Positions 34,366 to 44,055 are shown, counted from the stretch's first letter. The stretch is 64,000 nt of DNA from UBA4781 sp963674975 (GCA_963674975.1 OY771913.1:372001-436000), one strand, 5' to 3'. Notes: generated by a model not told the origin, from the sequence alone. Numbers and translations: made by a program.

Positions 34366-36012
34366 ATGAAATATTATCGGTCTATGGTGCTGATTTCAAA
34401 CGATCCGCAGAGCATGGTTCAGGGAGCGCAAGAAATTTTTGATTGTATTAAAGCAGAAGTGAAGAAACATAAATTGGAAGATGAAATTTCTATTGCAATG
34501 GCTTCTGATATCAGCCGTATGGATATTTCACCTGTGGTGATTGTCTATCCTGAAGCGGTTGTATATGGACCTGTGAAAGTTGAAGACGTGCCCTTCCTCG
34601 TTGAAGAACATCTCTACAAAGGTCGTATCGCAACCCGTCTGCAAGCCCCCAAGAAAGCTCTGTCAGGACCTATCGCCTGGCTCTCTACACGAGAGGGTTC
34701 TCTTCCCGCCGAACAACGCATCGTATTGGAGCGTGCGGGAATCATTGATCCGGAATCAATCGATGATTACATCATTCATGAAGGATATAGAGCACTTGGA
34801 AAAGTTCTCTCTGAGATGAAACCCGCAGATGTAATCGCTACTATTAAAGAATCCGGTTTACGCGGTCGTGGCGGTGCTGGTTTTCCTACCGGAACAAAAT
34901 GGGGATTCGTTGCCGGTGCCAAAGGTGACAAGAAATATGTCGTCTGCAATGCTGATGAAAGTGAACCCGGTACCTTCAAAGATCGCTTAATCCTTGAAGG
35001 AGATCCGCATTCCATCATTGAAGCCCTCATCATCGCCAGTTATGCGGTCGGAGCAGATGAAGGATATATCTATGTGCGCGGCGAATATGAGCTGGCGCAA
35101 TCACGATTAAAAGCAGCCATTCAACAGGCAAAAGAATATGGTATTTTAGGCAAAAATATTTTCGGCTCCGACCATTCATTTGAACTTCATGTACACGCAG
35201 GAGCCGGAGCCTATATTTGCGGTGAAGAAACCGCATTACTTGAATCTATTGAAGGAAAACGCGGCGAACCGCGCCCACGCCCACCCTACCCAACCACCGA
35301 AGGACTGTGGGGAAAACCTACTCTGATCAATAATGTTGAAACCCTGGCAAATATTCCGGCTATCATCAGGCACGGCGCGAAATGGTTCAGATCATTTGGC
35401 ACTCCATCCAGCCCCGGAACAAAGGTTTACACAATTCTTGGTAATGTCAATAAGACAGGTTTGGTTGAAGTACCTATGGGGATCACCTTACGTGAAGTGA
35501 TCTCGATCTATGCAAAAGGTATGAAAAACGGAATCTCGTTCAAACTGGCGCAAACAGGTGGTTCCAGCGGTTCCATCATTCCAGCCAGTCTGCAGGATAC
35601 CCCTATGGATTACGATTCTTACTCGAAAGCGGGCGTTTCTCTGGGTTCGGGAGCTCTGCTTATCTGCAATGAGGAAATCTGCGTAGTTGACCTCGCTAAA
35701 GTACTTATGAAATTCTTCAAGTTTGAAAGCTGCGGTAAGTGCAATCCATGCCGCATAGGAAATATCAGAGCACTGCAAACACTTGATCGAATATCTGAAG
35801 GTCTGGGAACAGAAGCTGATATTGAAACACTGCAAATGATCAGCAAGAATCTGTATGAAATGTCAAATTGTGGATTAGGGCAAACATCAGGCGCTCCATT
35901 ACGAGATATCATCAATCATTTCCGCGCCGAAGTAGATGCTCATATCAAATTAAAAGTTTGTCCCGCCGGTATATGCGCAATGAGCGGGCAATCCAATCTC
36001 TATAATAACTAA
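34366..36012 (+). CDS. NuoF-like flavoprotein without the C-terminal ferredoxin domain (second copy)
   Basis: A 548-residue paralogue of the 32067 product with all catalytic motifs: LRGRGGAGFPTGTKWG, GAGAYICGEETALLES and the [4Fe-4S] site ESCGKCNPCRIG. It ends at KVCPAGICAMSG, just where the C-terminal ferredoxin domain of the first copy would begin, so that domain is absent. Its stop (TAA at 36010-36012) sits next to an AAGG site used by the NuoG-like gene. It may serve a second pyridine nucleotide or act as a non-bifurcating port; that is inference. Confidence 0.92.
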   Translation: MKYYRSMVLISNDPQSMVQGAQEIFDCIKAEVKKHKLEDEISIAMASDISRMDISPVVIVYPEAVVYGPVKVEDVPFLVEEHLYKGRIATRLQAPKKALSGPIAWLSTREGSLPAEQRIVLERAGIIDPESIDDYIIHEGYRALGKVLSEMKPADVIATIKESGLRGRGGAGFPTGTKWGFVAGAKGDKKYVVCNADESEPGTFKDRLILEGDPHSIIEALIIASYAVGADEGYIYVRGEYELAQSRLKAAIQQAKEYGILGKNIFGSDHSFELHVHAGAGAYICGEETALLESIEGKRGEPRPRPPYPTTEGLWGKPTLINNVETLANIPAIIRHGAKWFRSFGTPSSPGTKVYTILGNVNKTGLVEVPMGITLREVISIYAKGMKNGISFKLAQTGGSSGSIIPASLQDTPMDYDSYSKAGVSLGSGALLICNEEICVVDLAKVLMKFFKFESCGKCNPCRIGNIRALQTLDRISEGLGTEADIETLQMISKNLYEMSNCGLGQTSGAPLRDIINHFRAEVDAHIKLKVCPAGICAMSGQSNLYNN

Positions 36013-36026
36013 TGGAAAGGTTCAAT

Positions 36027-37835
36027 ATGGTTAATGTAACAATTGATGATAAGAAAGTAGAAGTTCCTGCAGGAACGACTGTATTGAATGCAGCGCGCAA
36101 GGCGGGTGTTGAAATCCCAACCCTGTGCGATCATCCTCAGCTTACTCCTTATGGTGGATGCCGCTTATGCTTGGTTGAAGTTGAAGGAGCCCGCACATTA
36201 CAGCCCTCCTGCACTATGCCTGTATCAGATAATATGGTTGTTCATACGGATACACCCAAAACTCGTGAGGCACGTAAGTTTGTCCTCTCGATGATCTTCA
36301 GCGAAAGAAACCATTTCTGCCCATACTGCCAGGTAAGTGGTGGCGACTGCGAGCTGCAGAATGCTGCTTACGCAGAAGATATGACCCACTGGCCGCTGCA
36401 GCCAAACTGGCAGCCATATCCGGTAGATGCCTCCCATCCATTCATTATCATTGAAAACAACCGCTGTATTCTCTGCCGGCGCTGCGTGCGGGCGTGCGGA
36501 GAATTAGTCGGGAACTTCACACTTGGCATTGAAGAACGAGGCTCCAACAGCAAATTGATCGCCGATCTTGGCACCCCTCTGGGCGAAAGCAGCTGTATTG
36601 GCTGCGGCACCTGTGTACAGGTCTGTCCGACCGGCGCAATGATCGACCGCTGGAGTGCCTATCAGGGTAGGGAAACTGAAGTAGAAACCACCAAAACCAC
36701 CTGCGTTGGCTGCAGTGTAGGCTGTGGTTTGGATGTTTTAACACGCGATAACCGTCTGGTAAGGATCGAAGGCGATTGGGATGTGGAAGCAAACAAAGGA
36801 TTGCTATGCGAAGTTGGTCGATTTGATCCTATGGAAGAAGATCGAGAACGCATTCTTACACCTATGGTTCGAAAAGATGGCGCACTTAAAGCCGCCACCT
36901 GGGACGATGCATATGAAGCCATTGCTTCGAAATTAGGGGAGAAAAAATCTATAGCAGGTTTTATTTCCACCCGCCTGCCCATTGAATCGATGTATTTCTT
37001 CAAACAATTATTCAAAGACGGCTTGAAAGCAAAGACTACAACCATTGTCAACGGGAACAGCAAGAGCACCATGAATCTTGCCGCTGAAGCTTCTCTAGCC
37101 GCCACATACGATGATGTAAAAAACGCAGACTGCGTGGTTGTTGTGGATGAAGATATTACCAAAGAGCACCAGGTGATCAGTTTCTTTGTGAAGCGAAACC
37201 TTCCTAATGGGAGCAAACTCATCACCGTAACCAACGGTGAAGATGGTTTGGATACTTTTGCCCATGTAACGATCAAAAATGATGATCTCTGCGAAGGGAT
37301 CAAAAGTATTGAAAATCAGGCAAAGGCAGTAGAGATATTGAAAGCATCAGACAGTAGTGTGATCATTTTTGGTGGTCATGCAGCAGAATGCAGTAACTGC
37401 GGTAAAGTACTGGTTGATCTGGCAAAGAAATATAATGCAAAATTGTTCAACACCTATGATGGCGCAAACGGAAAAGCAGCCGCCATCTTTGGGCTGGTTG
37501 AAAAGGTCGATCTGAAAAATGCAGATGCAGCTTACATTGCCCTTGGTGATGAAAAGGTCTCGCAGACATTCATGAAAAGCCTTGAAAATACACCCTTTAT
37601 GGTTGTACAGAGCAGTTTCAACTCCTCCCTGACAGCTAAGGCGGATGTAGTATTACCTTCTTTCACCTGGCTTGAACAGGACGGGCACTATATGGATTTA
37701 GATGGTAAACTAACCTCCGCGAAAGCAGCTTTGAACGCACCCGAAGGTGTTGCAGGTAACACAGCCATTTTGAAGGATGTCGCCGATAAGCTTGGCGTAA
37801 AAGTTAAAGAAGACTGGCAAGCAGCCATTCAGTAA
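36027..37835 (+). CDS. NuoG/HydA-like iron-sulphur subunit
   Basis: About 602 residues. N-terminal [2Fe-2S] domain (CDHPQLTPYGGCRLCLVEVEG near 35), a His/Cys cluster segment (NHFCPYCQVSGGDCELQ near 95), two [4Fe-4S] motifs (CILCRRCVRAC and CIGCGTCVQVC), a further Fe4S4 motif (TTCVGCSVGCGLD) and a C-terminal molybdopterin-oxidoreductase-like region without cofactor residues I recognise. It is much longer than HoxU (~240) and resembles NuoG. The ATG at 36027 follows GGAAAGG. It should wire the flavoproteins to the [NiFe] subunits. Confidence 0.9.
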   Translation: MVNVTIDDKKVEVPAGTTVLNAARKAGVEIPTLCDHPQLTPYGGCRLCLVEVEGARTLQPSCTMPVSDNMVVHTDTPKTREARKFVLSMIFSERNHFCPYCQVSGGDCELQNAAYAEDMTHWPLQPNWQPYPVDASHPFIIIENNRCILCRRCVRACGELVGNFTLGIEERGSNSKLIADLGTPLGESSCIGCGTCVQVCPTGAMIDRWSAYQGRETEVETTKTTCVGCSVGCGLDVLTRDNRLVRIEGDWDVEANKGLLCEVGRFDPMEEDRERILTPMVRKDGALKAATWDDAYEAIASKLGEKKSIAGFISTRLPIESMYFFKQLFKDGLKAKTTTIVNGNSKSTMNLAAEASLAATYDDVKNADCVVVVDEDITKEHQVISFFVKRNLPNGSKLITVTNGEDGLDTFAHVTIKNDDLCEGIKSIENQAKAVEILKASDSSVIIFGGHAAECSNCGKVLVDLAKKYNAKLFNTYDGANGKAAAIFGLVEKVDLKNADAAYIALGDEKVSQTFMKSLENTPFMVVQSSFNSSLTAKADVVLPSFTWLEQDGHYMDLDGKLTSAKAALNAPEGVAGNTAILKDVADKLGVKVKEDWQAAIQ

Positions 37836-37866
37836 GCACGAATTTATTTTTTGAGGAGTATTGATT

Positions 37867-38409
37867 ATGGCAAAACCCAAAGTAGCAAGTGACTGGCTGT
37901 GCAGTTGTGCAGGATGTCACATGTCTTTACTGGATATCGATGAGCGGATCGTAAAACTGGTTGAACTGGTTGATCTACGTTCAACACCGATCACCGATCT
38001 AAAGCACCCCGATGAAAGCGGTGTGGATGTGGGTATTCTGGAAGGTGGAATCAACAACACCTATAATGAAGAAGTTGCGAAAATGATGCGCAAACGCGCA
38101 AAGATTCTCATCGCCCTGGGTGATTGCGCCGTTTTTGGCGGCGTTCCAGCCATGCGCAATCTGTTCACCATTGATGAAACACTGCAGCGGGCTTACGTGG
38201 ATACAGAAAGTACCGATTCAAACGGTCTTATTCCCAACAGCCCGGAATTGGCTACCATGACGCGCGTCCGTGCACTTCAAGAAGTTGTGCCTGTTGATAT
38301 ATTTATTCCGGGTTGCCCGCCTGATGCTGATATTATTTTCTACGCATTGAGCGAACTGGCACAGGGGCGTATACCTGAACTTAAAAATGAAAACCTAATG
38401 TGGAACTAG
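37867..38409 (+). CDS. hoxY: [NiFe] hydrogenase small subunit
   Basis: A 180-residue small subunit of the group 3 type, with a single proximal [4Fe-4S] cluster. Ligands are in WLCSCAGCH (start), LGDCAVFGGVP (about 85) and FIPGCPPDADI (about 150). There is no twin-arginine signal, so the enzyme is cytoplasmic. The ATG at 37867 has a GAGGAG site 9 nt upstream; an earlier TTG at 37861 is less likely. It is followed 16 nt later by the large subunit. Confidence 0.94.
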   Translation: MAKPKVASDWLCSCAGCHMSLLDIDERIVKLVELVDLRSTPITDLKHPDESGVDVGILEGGINNTYNEEVAKMMRKRAKILIALGDCAVFGGVPAMRNLFTIDETLQRAYVDTESTDSNGLIPNSPELATMTRVRALQEVVPVDIFIPGCPPDADIIFYALSELAQGRIPELKNENLMWN

Positions 38410-38425
38410 CGTGAGGTAGTTGAAT

Positions 38426-39850
38426 ATGACACAAAAAATTACAATTGAACCCGTCACCAGGATCGAAGGACACGCAAAGATTACCATTAACATGAACGAC
38501 GATGGCAGTGTGGACCATGCATACATGCATGTGAATGAGTTCCGCGGTTTCGAGAAATTCTGCGAAGGACGCATGATCTTCGAAATGCCGCTGATCACTC
38601 CCCGTATTTGCGGTATCTGCCCCGTCAGCCACCACCTGGCATCAGCCAAGGCAGGCGATGCCGTTCTTGGCGTTGAACCACCCCGCCCCGCTTCTCTGCT
38701 CAGAGAACTCATGCATATGGGGCAGATCATTCAAAGCCATGGAATGCATTTTTTTGAATTAGCCGGTCCTGATCTGTTGTTGGGTTTTGATGCAGATCCT
38801 GCAATTCGTAATGTCGTTGGGATCATTCAAGCCAACCCGGCTTTGGCTTTGCAGGCAGTAAATTTGAGAAAATACGGTCAGGAGATCATCAAGACCGTTG
38901 GCGGTCGCAAGATCCATCCCATCTTTGCCGTTCCCGGCGGTGTTAACAAAGCTTTGACCATGCAGGATCGAGACAGCATTCTTGCCGGGATCGATGCCAG
39001 CATTGCTGCTATCAAAGTAGGGTTAGACCTGTTCAAAGGCTGGGCAGCCCAAAATGCAGATCAGATTGCTGAATTTGCAGTTTTTCCTTCCGGATATTTA
39101 GGGTTGGTTACTCCTGAAAACGGTCTCGAACTGTTTGACGGCAAGATCCGCCTTATTGATAAGAATGGAAAGCAGTTGGAACTTTTCGCAGGTTCGGATT
39201 ATCTGGATTATATTGCCGAGCACGTTGAAAACTGGTCATACCTGAAATTCCCTTATTATAAAAAGATGGGATATCCCGATGGCGTGTATCGCGTTGGTCC
39301 TCTGGGAAGATTGAACACCTGCGAGAAGATCGATACCCCTCTAGCACAGGAAGAGTTTGTGGAATATCGCAAGTTGAATGGTGGGAAACCCATTGAAAAC
39401 ACTCTCCATTTCCACTATGCCCGCCTGATCGAAACTCTCTTTGCGGTTGAAAGAGTACGCATGCTTCTGGATGATCCTGATATTCTCTCCAAGGATATTC
39501 TCAACACCCATCACAACTATCAGGGTGAAGGCGTTGGCATCATTGAAGCCCCACGCGGAACACTTTTCCATCATTACTGGGCTGATAAGAACGGTCAGAT
39601 TAAAAAGGTAAATCTGATTGTTGCCACCGGAAACAACAACTGGGCAATGTGCAACGCTGTTGATATGGTTGCCAAACGCTACGTAAAAGGTCCAGATATT
39701 ACTGAGGGTATGTTAAACCGCGTTGAAGCTGCCGTTCGTGCGCATGATCCATGCTTGAGCTGTTCAACACACGCGGTAGGTCAAATGCCAATGGTTGTTG
39801 AAATTCGTGATATGCAGGGAAATCTGCTGAACGTAGTAAAGCGCGATTAA
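38426..39850 (+). CDS. hoxH: [NiFe] hydrogenase large subunit
   Basis: A 474-residue catalytic subunit. The Ni-Fe ligands are in RICGICPVSHHLA (about 55) and DPCLSCSTH near the C-terminus, after which about 25 residues form the peptide removed by the maturation protease. RIEGHAKI at the start is typical of cytoplasmic group 3 enzymes. With the NuoE/F/G subunits it matches NAD(P)-linked or electron-bifurcating [NiFe] hydrogenases. A GAGG site precedes the ATG, and the operon ends at the terminator at 39878-39918. Confidence 0.95.
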   Translation: MTQKITIEPVTRIEGHAKITINMNDDGSVDHAYMHVNEFRGFEKFCEGRMIFEMPLITPRICGICPVSHHLASAKAGDAVLGVEPPRPASLLRELMHMGQIIQSHGMHFFELAGPDLLLGFDADPAIRNVVGIIQANPALALQAVNLRKYGQEIIKTVGGRKIHPIFAVPGGVNKALTMQDRDSILAGIDASIAAIKVGLDLFKGWAAQNADQIAEFAVFPSGYLGLVTPENGLELFDGKIRLIDKNGKQLELFAGSDYLDYIAEHVENWSYLKFPYYKKMGYPDGVYRVGPLGRLNTCEKIDTPLAQEEFVEYRKLNGGKPIENTLHFHYARLIETLFAVERVRMLLDDPDILSKDILNTHHNYQGEGVGIIEAPRGTLFHHYWADKNGQIKKVNLIVATGNNNWAMCNAVDMVAKRYVKGPDITEGMLNRVEAAVRAHDPCLSCSTHAVGQMPMVVEIRDMQGNLLNVVKRD

Positions 39851-39877
39851 ACTGCGGATTGCTGAAATAGAATATAA

Positions 39878-39918
39878 AGACGGTGCCTCAGAGATTCTTT
39901 GCGGCACCGTCTATTTAT
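39878..39918 (+). terminator. Terminator of the hydrogenase structural operon
   Basis: AGACGGTGCC (39878-39887) and GGCACCGTCT (39903-39912) form a perfect 10-bp stem with a 15-nt loop, followed by ATTTATG. The weak T-run makes it less classical, but the stem is very stable. Confidence 0.75.
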
Positions 39919-39935
39919 GTGTGAGATACAATTAA

Positions 39936-40430
39936 ATGATGCGTAAAAAATTTATACTGCTTGGATATGGGAATCCTGATCGCGGTGATGATGGGGCTGC
40001 TTTTTACCTTCTAAAAGAACTGATCAAGAAATTCAGCTCCGATGAGAATGCTATCACGGTTTTTCAAGAAGCTGGCTTTCTTGAATTAACTCCAGAAATC
40101 GACCTATGGTTTAATCTGCAGCTATATCCTGAGCTATCTCAAGATCTTGCCGAGTATGAACATGCAATCTTTATCGATGCACACACTGCTGAAATCCCCG
40201 ATCCACTCCTTATCCAGGAGATCAAACCGGGCTATAAGAATTCTCCCTTCACCCACCATCTGACCCCTTCCAGCTGCCTTGAATTAGCGGAAATATTATA
40301 CCAGCATGCACCGCATGCTACCCTGGTTACTGTTCGTGGCTATGCCTTTGATTTTTCACGCGAGCTTTCAGTACAGACAAAGAGTCTGGTAGATCAAGCA
40401 CTCCAAGTCATCCTTGAAATGCTGCGTTGA
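39936..40430 (+). CDS. Hydrogenase maturation endopeptidase
   Basis: A ~164-residue HyaD/HoxW-type protease that removes the C-terminal peptide of the large subunit after nickel insertion. The motif GYGNPDRGDDGAA at the start contains the nickel-sensing Asp, and IDAHTAEIPD holds a second. Two adjacent ATGs (39936 and 39939) are possible. A TACAAT box (39927-39932) only a few bases upstream suggests a leaderless message starting at 39939. It lies right after the hydrogenase operon terminator, so it has its own promoter. Confidence 0.88.
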   Translation: MMRKKFILLGYGNPDRGDDGAAFYLLKELIKKFSSDENAITVFQEAGFLELTPEIDLWFNLQLYPELSQDLAEYEHAIFIDAHTAEIPDPLLIQEIKPGYKNSPFTHHLTPSSCLELAEILYQHAPHATLVTVRGYAFDFSRELSVQTKSLVDQALQVILEMLR

Positions 40431-40470
40431 TTAATATTTATTATTTTTACTATAAATATCTAGTTTAGAT

Positions 40471-40482
40471 TATAATTCGACC
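40471..40482 (+). promoter_or_regulatory. Minus-10 box giving a leaderless hypA message
   Basis: TATAAT (40471-40476) lies 6 nt before the hypA ATG (40483), so transcription should start at or next to the start codon. There is no Shine-Dalgarno. The -35 is weak. Confidence 0.6.
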
Positions 40483-40827
40483 ATGCATGAACTGTCAGTA
40501 ACAGAAGAAATCCTGCGAAAATCTGAAGAGATCGCTGAACATGAACAAGCCAGCAAGGTCACCGATATCTTTCTTGAGATCGGGAAGCTTTCCGGGATCA
40601 TCGATGAATCTGTACAATTTTACTGGGATTTCATCAGTAAAGACACAGTTTGTGCGGAAGCAAAACTGCATTTTGAGTTCGTCCCTGCCAGAATACACTG
40701 CGAGGATTGTGGAAACGAGTATGAGCTTGATCATGATCTCATTCCCTGCCCCGTCTGCAGCAGTATGAACATCAAGATAGCAGGTGGAGATGAATTCATT
40801 TTAAAAAGCATTGAAGTTGAAAAATGA
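40483..40827 (+). CDS. hypA: Hydrogenase nickel-insertion protein HypA
   Basis: HypA (114 residues) delivers nickel to the hydrogenase large subunit with HypB. The N-terminal MHELSVTEEI holds the Ni-binding His2, and the zinc site is HCEDCG plus CPVCSS. It opens the hypABFCDE operon. Its stop overlaps a possible hypB ATG (ATGA), though hypB more likely starts 15 nt later. Confidence 0.95.
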   Translation: MHELSVTEEILRKSEEIAEHEQASKVTDIFLEIGKLSGIIDESVQFYWDFISKDTVCAEAKLHFEFVPARIHCEDCGNEYELDHDLIPCPVCSSMNIKIAGGDEFILKSIEVEK

Positions 40828-40841
40828 AAGAAGGACAACCT

Positions 40842-41507
40842 ATGGCAAATAAACGAATTGAGATCGTTCAGGATATTTTGAATGTCAATGACCAAATTGC
40901 AGCTGAAACTAATAAACTGCTTCATTCAAAACACATTTTTTCGATCAATATCATGGCATCTCCGGGTGCCGGTAAAACCAGCGTGATCTTGAAAACCCTG
41001 CAGAAATTATCCCCGGCTATCCGCTGTGCTGTATTAGAAGGAGATACTGCTCCCGTGACCATCGATTCGGAAAAAGTTGCAGGAATCGGCATCCCAGCCA
41101 TTCAGATCAATACCGGCGGTGATTGTCATTTGAATGCCAATCTGGTAAGTAAAGGCATCCAGGCTCTGGATCTGGACAATCTCGATTTCATTTTGATCGA
41201 AAATGTTGGTAACTTGATCTGTCCGGCTTCCTGGAAGCTTGGTACAGATATGAATGTGGTCATTGCTTCTATTCCTGAAGGGGATGATAAACCTTACAAA
41301 TATCCCAATATCTATCGTGGAATTCAAGCACTGGTGCTTAATAAGATCGATCTGAAACCCTATGTTGATTTTAATGTTCCTTTTTTTAAAGATGGCATCA
41401 AGGCTTTGAACTCGGATGTTCAATTCTTTGAGGTATCGGCAAAATCCGGAGAAGGGATCTCCGCTTGGGCTGATTGGCTGGAAACTAAGATCAGGGAAGT
41501 TAAATAA
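40842..41507 (+). CDS. hypB: Hydrogenase nickel-incorporation GTPase HypB
   Basis: HypB is the GTPase of nickel insertion, ~221 residues. The P-loop ASPGAGKTS near residue 39, the EGDTAP switch and NKID motif are present. The N-terminal His-rich nickel store seen in some HypB proteins is absent. The ATG at 40842 follows AAGGA; an upstream ATG at 40824 overlaps the hypA stop. The cysteine/histidine metal site at the G-domain is suggested by GGDCHLNANL. Confidence 0.94.
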   Translation: MANKRIEIVQDILNVNDQIAAETNKLLHSKHIFSINIMASPGAGKTSVILKTLQKLSPAIRCAVLEGDTAPVTIDSEKVAGIGIPAIQINTGGDCHLNANLVSKGIQALDLDNLDFILIENVGNLICPASWKLGTDMNVVIASIPEGDDKPYKYPNIYRGIQALVLNKIDLKPYVDFNVPFFKDGIKALNSDVQFFEVSAKSGEGISAWADWLETKIREVK

Positions 41508-41516
41508 ATTATTAAA

Positions 41517-43799
41517 ATGGCTGGCAGAAGAATTGAAGTCAAAGGGATCGTACAGGGAGTAGGGTTCAGACCATTTATCTTCAATTTGGCAAAGCAGTAT
41601 CAACTAAATGGATGGGTTAAGAACACATCGAAAGGCGTGATTATCGAAGTGGATGGAAAAGAAGAGACGATCCAATCTTTTCTTAAAGCCATTTCTGCTT
41701 CCCCCCCGCCCCTGGCTCACATAGACAACATAATAAGCAATGCTGTTCCACCCAACGGCTTTACTTCTTTTCAGATCATCGAGAGCGAAGCCATTCCCGG
41801 TGAATTTGTACCTATTTCTCCCGATATGTCGATTTGTGATGACTGCCGGCGCGAGCTGTTCGATCCAACAGATCCGCGCTTCCGCTATCCTTTCATCAAC
41901 TGCACAAACTGCGGACCGCGCTTCACCATCATCAAGGATATTCCTTACGATCGTCCCAAAACCACCATGAGCTCTTTTCCCATGTGTGATTTTTGCGAAC
42001 AGGAATATCACGATCCCTCCAACAGACGTTTTCACGCGCAGCCGGTAGCCTGCCCTACCTGTGGTCCCCATATCTGGCTGGAAGTAGATCATAAAGAAAT
42101 TGCCAATCATGAAGCTGCTCTGCAGCAGGCACGTCAAATGCTTCGTGATGGGAAGATCCTTGCCATTAAGGGGATGGGAGGCTTTCATCTGACTTGTGAT
42201 GCCTGTAATGATCTGGCAGTTAAAACACTTCGAGATCGGAAGCACAGAACCGATAAACCTTTTGCCGTGATGGTATTTGGTTCGGAGATCGCGGAGCATT
42301 TCTGCAATTTTTCTCCATCCGAACTGTCGCTGCTTGAATCCAAAGAAAAACCCATTGTTCTGGTTCCCGCGAAACCGCATAGCGGTATCTCTGAACTGGT
42401 GGCACCCTGCAACAACCGCATTGGCATCATGCTGCCCTATACTCCGTTACATCTGCTTTTATTAGAACCTGCACCCGGTTTTCCTGAGATATTGGTGATG
42501 ACCAGTGCTAATGTATCTGAGGAACCAATTGCCTACACGAATAATGATGCGTTTGCCCGATTGGAAGATATTGCAGATGGTTTTCTGCTGCACGATCGCG
42601 ATATTCATATGCGTATTGATGACTCAGTGCTTTCTGAGTTTCGCGGTGAAGCCTATTTCTCACGAAGGGCGCGCGGCTTTGCTCCCCAACCTGTTCCCCT
42701 GCCTTTCGAAGCTCCTATGCTTCTGGCAGTGGGAGCTGAACTGAAAAATACTTTCTGCCTGAGTAAAGAGAAATATGCTTTTCTCAGCCACCACATTGGT
42801 GATCTGGAAAACGCTGAAACTCTGCATAGTTTTGAAGAGGCAGTTGCGCATTATGAGCATATTTTTAGGGTATCTCCATCTGCGATCGCCTGCGACCTGC
42901 ATCCCGATTACCTGTCATCTCAATATGCCTCCGAGCGTGCCTGCCGGGAAGAGATCCCTCTGCTCCAGATCCAGCATCATCATGCCCATCTGGCAGCCTG
43001 TCTGGCAGATCATGGCTGGATAAAGCAGGAACCTGTTATCGGCATTATTTTTGATGGCACCGGATTGGGCACCGATGATACCATCTGGGGCGGTGAGATC
43101 CTGATCGGGAATTATGCCGGCTTTGAGAGAAGGTATCATCTGGATTATGTTCCGCAGCCCGGTGGAGATGCTGCTACACGCACGCCGGCGAAAATGGCGC
43201 TGGCTCACCTTTGGAAGTCAACTATTCCCTGGGATGAAGAGCTTGCGCCGGTTCAATTTTTATCTTCTGAAGAACAAAATATACTGCATAAACAGCTGGA
43301 AAAATCGATCAATACCCCCCTCACATCCAGCATGGGACGTCTCTTTGATGCTGCTTCCGCCCTAATGGGCGTACGTCAGAAAGTGAATTATGAAGCACAG
43401 GCAGCCATTGAAATGGAAGCACTGTGCGCCGAAGATGAGGAAGACAGTTATCCCATCGCCATTCATGAAGACATTCTGGATACTGCCCCACTCTGGGCAG
43501 CGCTGCTGGAAGATATAAAGTCAGGGACTCCGAAATCGATCATGGCAGCCCGTTTTCATAACGCCGCTGCTGTAATGGTGCTCTCAGTTTCAGAAGCTAT
43601 TCGACGTGAAAGAGGAATCAGTACGGTTGTGCTGAGCGGCGGAGTATGGCAAAATAAAAGGCTGCTCTCACGCAGTGCTGCATTATTGGAAAATGCTGAT
43701 TTCCAGGTTCTCTGGCATCAGCATGTTCCCACCAATGATGGCGGGATTGCGCTGGGTCAGGTCATGGTTGCTCTGCATGAAATTAGAGAAAAAAGTTGA
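41517..43799 (+). CDS. hypF: Carbamoyltransferase HypF
   Basis: HypF makes the cyano ligand precursor: it transfers a carbamoyl group from carbamoyl phosphate to the HypE C-terminal cysteine. The 760 residues hold all modules in order: acylphosphatase (GIVQGVGFRPF near 10), zinc fingers (CDDCRRELFDP, CTNCGPRFTII, CDFCEQEYHDP, CPTCGPH), YrdC-like (KGMGGFHLTCDA), and Kae1-like (HHHAHLAACLADHG, VLSGGVWQN). The start lacks a clear ribosome-binding site; coupling to hypB, 9 nt upstream, is likely. Confidence 0.96.
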   Translation: MAGRRIEVKGIVQGVGFRPFIFNLAKQYQLNGWVKNTSKGVIIEVDGKEETIQSFLKAISASPPPLAHIDNIISNAVPPNGFTSFQIIESEAIPGEFVPISPDMSICDDCRRELFDPTDPRFRYPFINCTNCGPRFTIIKDIPYDRPKTTMSSFPMCDFCEQEYHDPSNRRFHAQPVACPTCGPHIWLEVDHKEIANHEAALQQARQMLRDGKILAIKGMGGFHLTCDACNDLAVKTLRDRKHRTDKPFAVMVFGSEIAEHFCNFSPSELSLLESKEKPIVLVPAKPHSGISELVAPCNNRIGIMLPYTPLHLLLLEPAPGFPEILVMTSANVSEEPIAYTNNDAFARLEDIADGFLLHDRDIHMRIDDSVLSEFRGEAYFSRRARGFAPQPVPLPFEAPMLLAVGAELKNTFCLSKEKYAFLSHHIGDLENAETLHSFEEAVAHYEHIFRVSPSAIACDLHPDYLSSQYASERACREEIPLLQIQHHHAHLAACLADHGWIKQEPVIGIIFDGTGLGTDDTIWGGEILIGNYAGFERRYHLDYVPQPGGDAATRTPAKMALAHLWKSTIPWDEELAPVQFLSSEEQNILHKQLEKSINTPLTSSMGRLFDAASALMGVRQKVNYEAQAAIEMEALCAEDEEDSYPIAIHEDILDTAPLWAALLEDIKSGTPKSIMAARFHNAAAVMVLSVSEAIRRERGISTVVLSGGVWQNKRLLSRSAALLENADFQVLWHQHVPTNDGGIALGQVMVALHEIREKS

Positions 43800-43809
43800 G
43801 GTAAAGTTT

Positions 43810-44055
43810 ATGTGCCTTGGTGTACCCGGAAAGATATTGAAAATTTACGAAGAGAATTCCATCAAAATGTCTGATGTTGATTTCAACGGCGTGACCGTAA
43901 AGGTCTGCCTTGAAACCACCCCGCAGGCTGAAGTTGGCAATTACGTGATCGTGCATGCCGGTTTTGCGATCAGTTTACTCGAAGAAAGTGAAGCGCTGGA
44001 AACCCTGGCTATGCTGGATCAGATCTCCAAACTTGGAGAAAAGGAGTCAAGCTAG
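43810..44055 (+). CDS. hypC: Hydrogenase assembly chaperone HypC
   Basis: An 81-residue HypC/HupF chaperone starting MCLGVPGKIL, whose Cys2 binds the Fe(CN)2CO unit. The rest (DFNGVTVKVCLETTPQAEVG, YVIVHAGFAIS) is typical. I place the start at 43810, after GAGG; longer in-frame starts would overlap hypF. It ends one base before the hypD ATG. Confidence 0.95.
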   Translation: MCLGVPGKILKIYEENSIKMSDVDFNGVTVKVCLETTPQAEVGNYVIVHAGFAISLLEESEALETLAMLDQISKLGEKESS

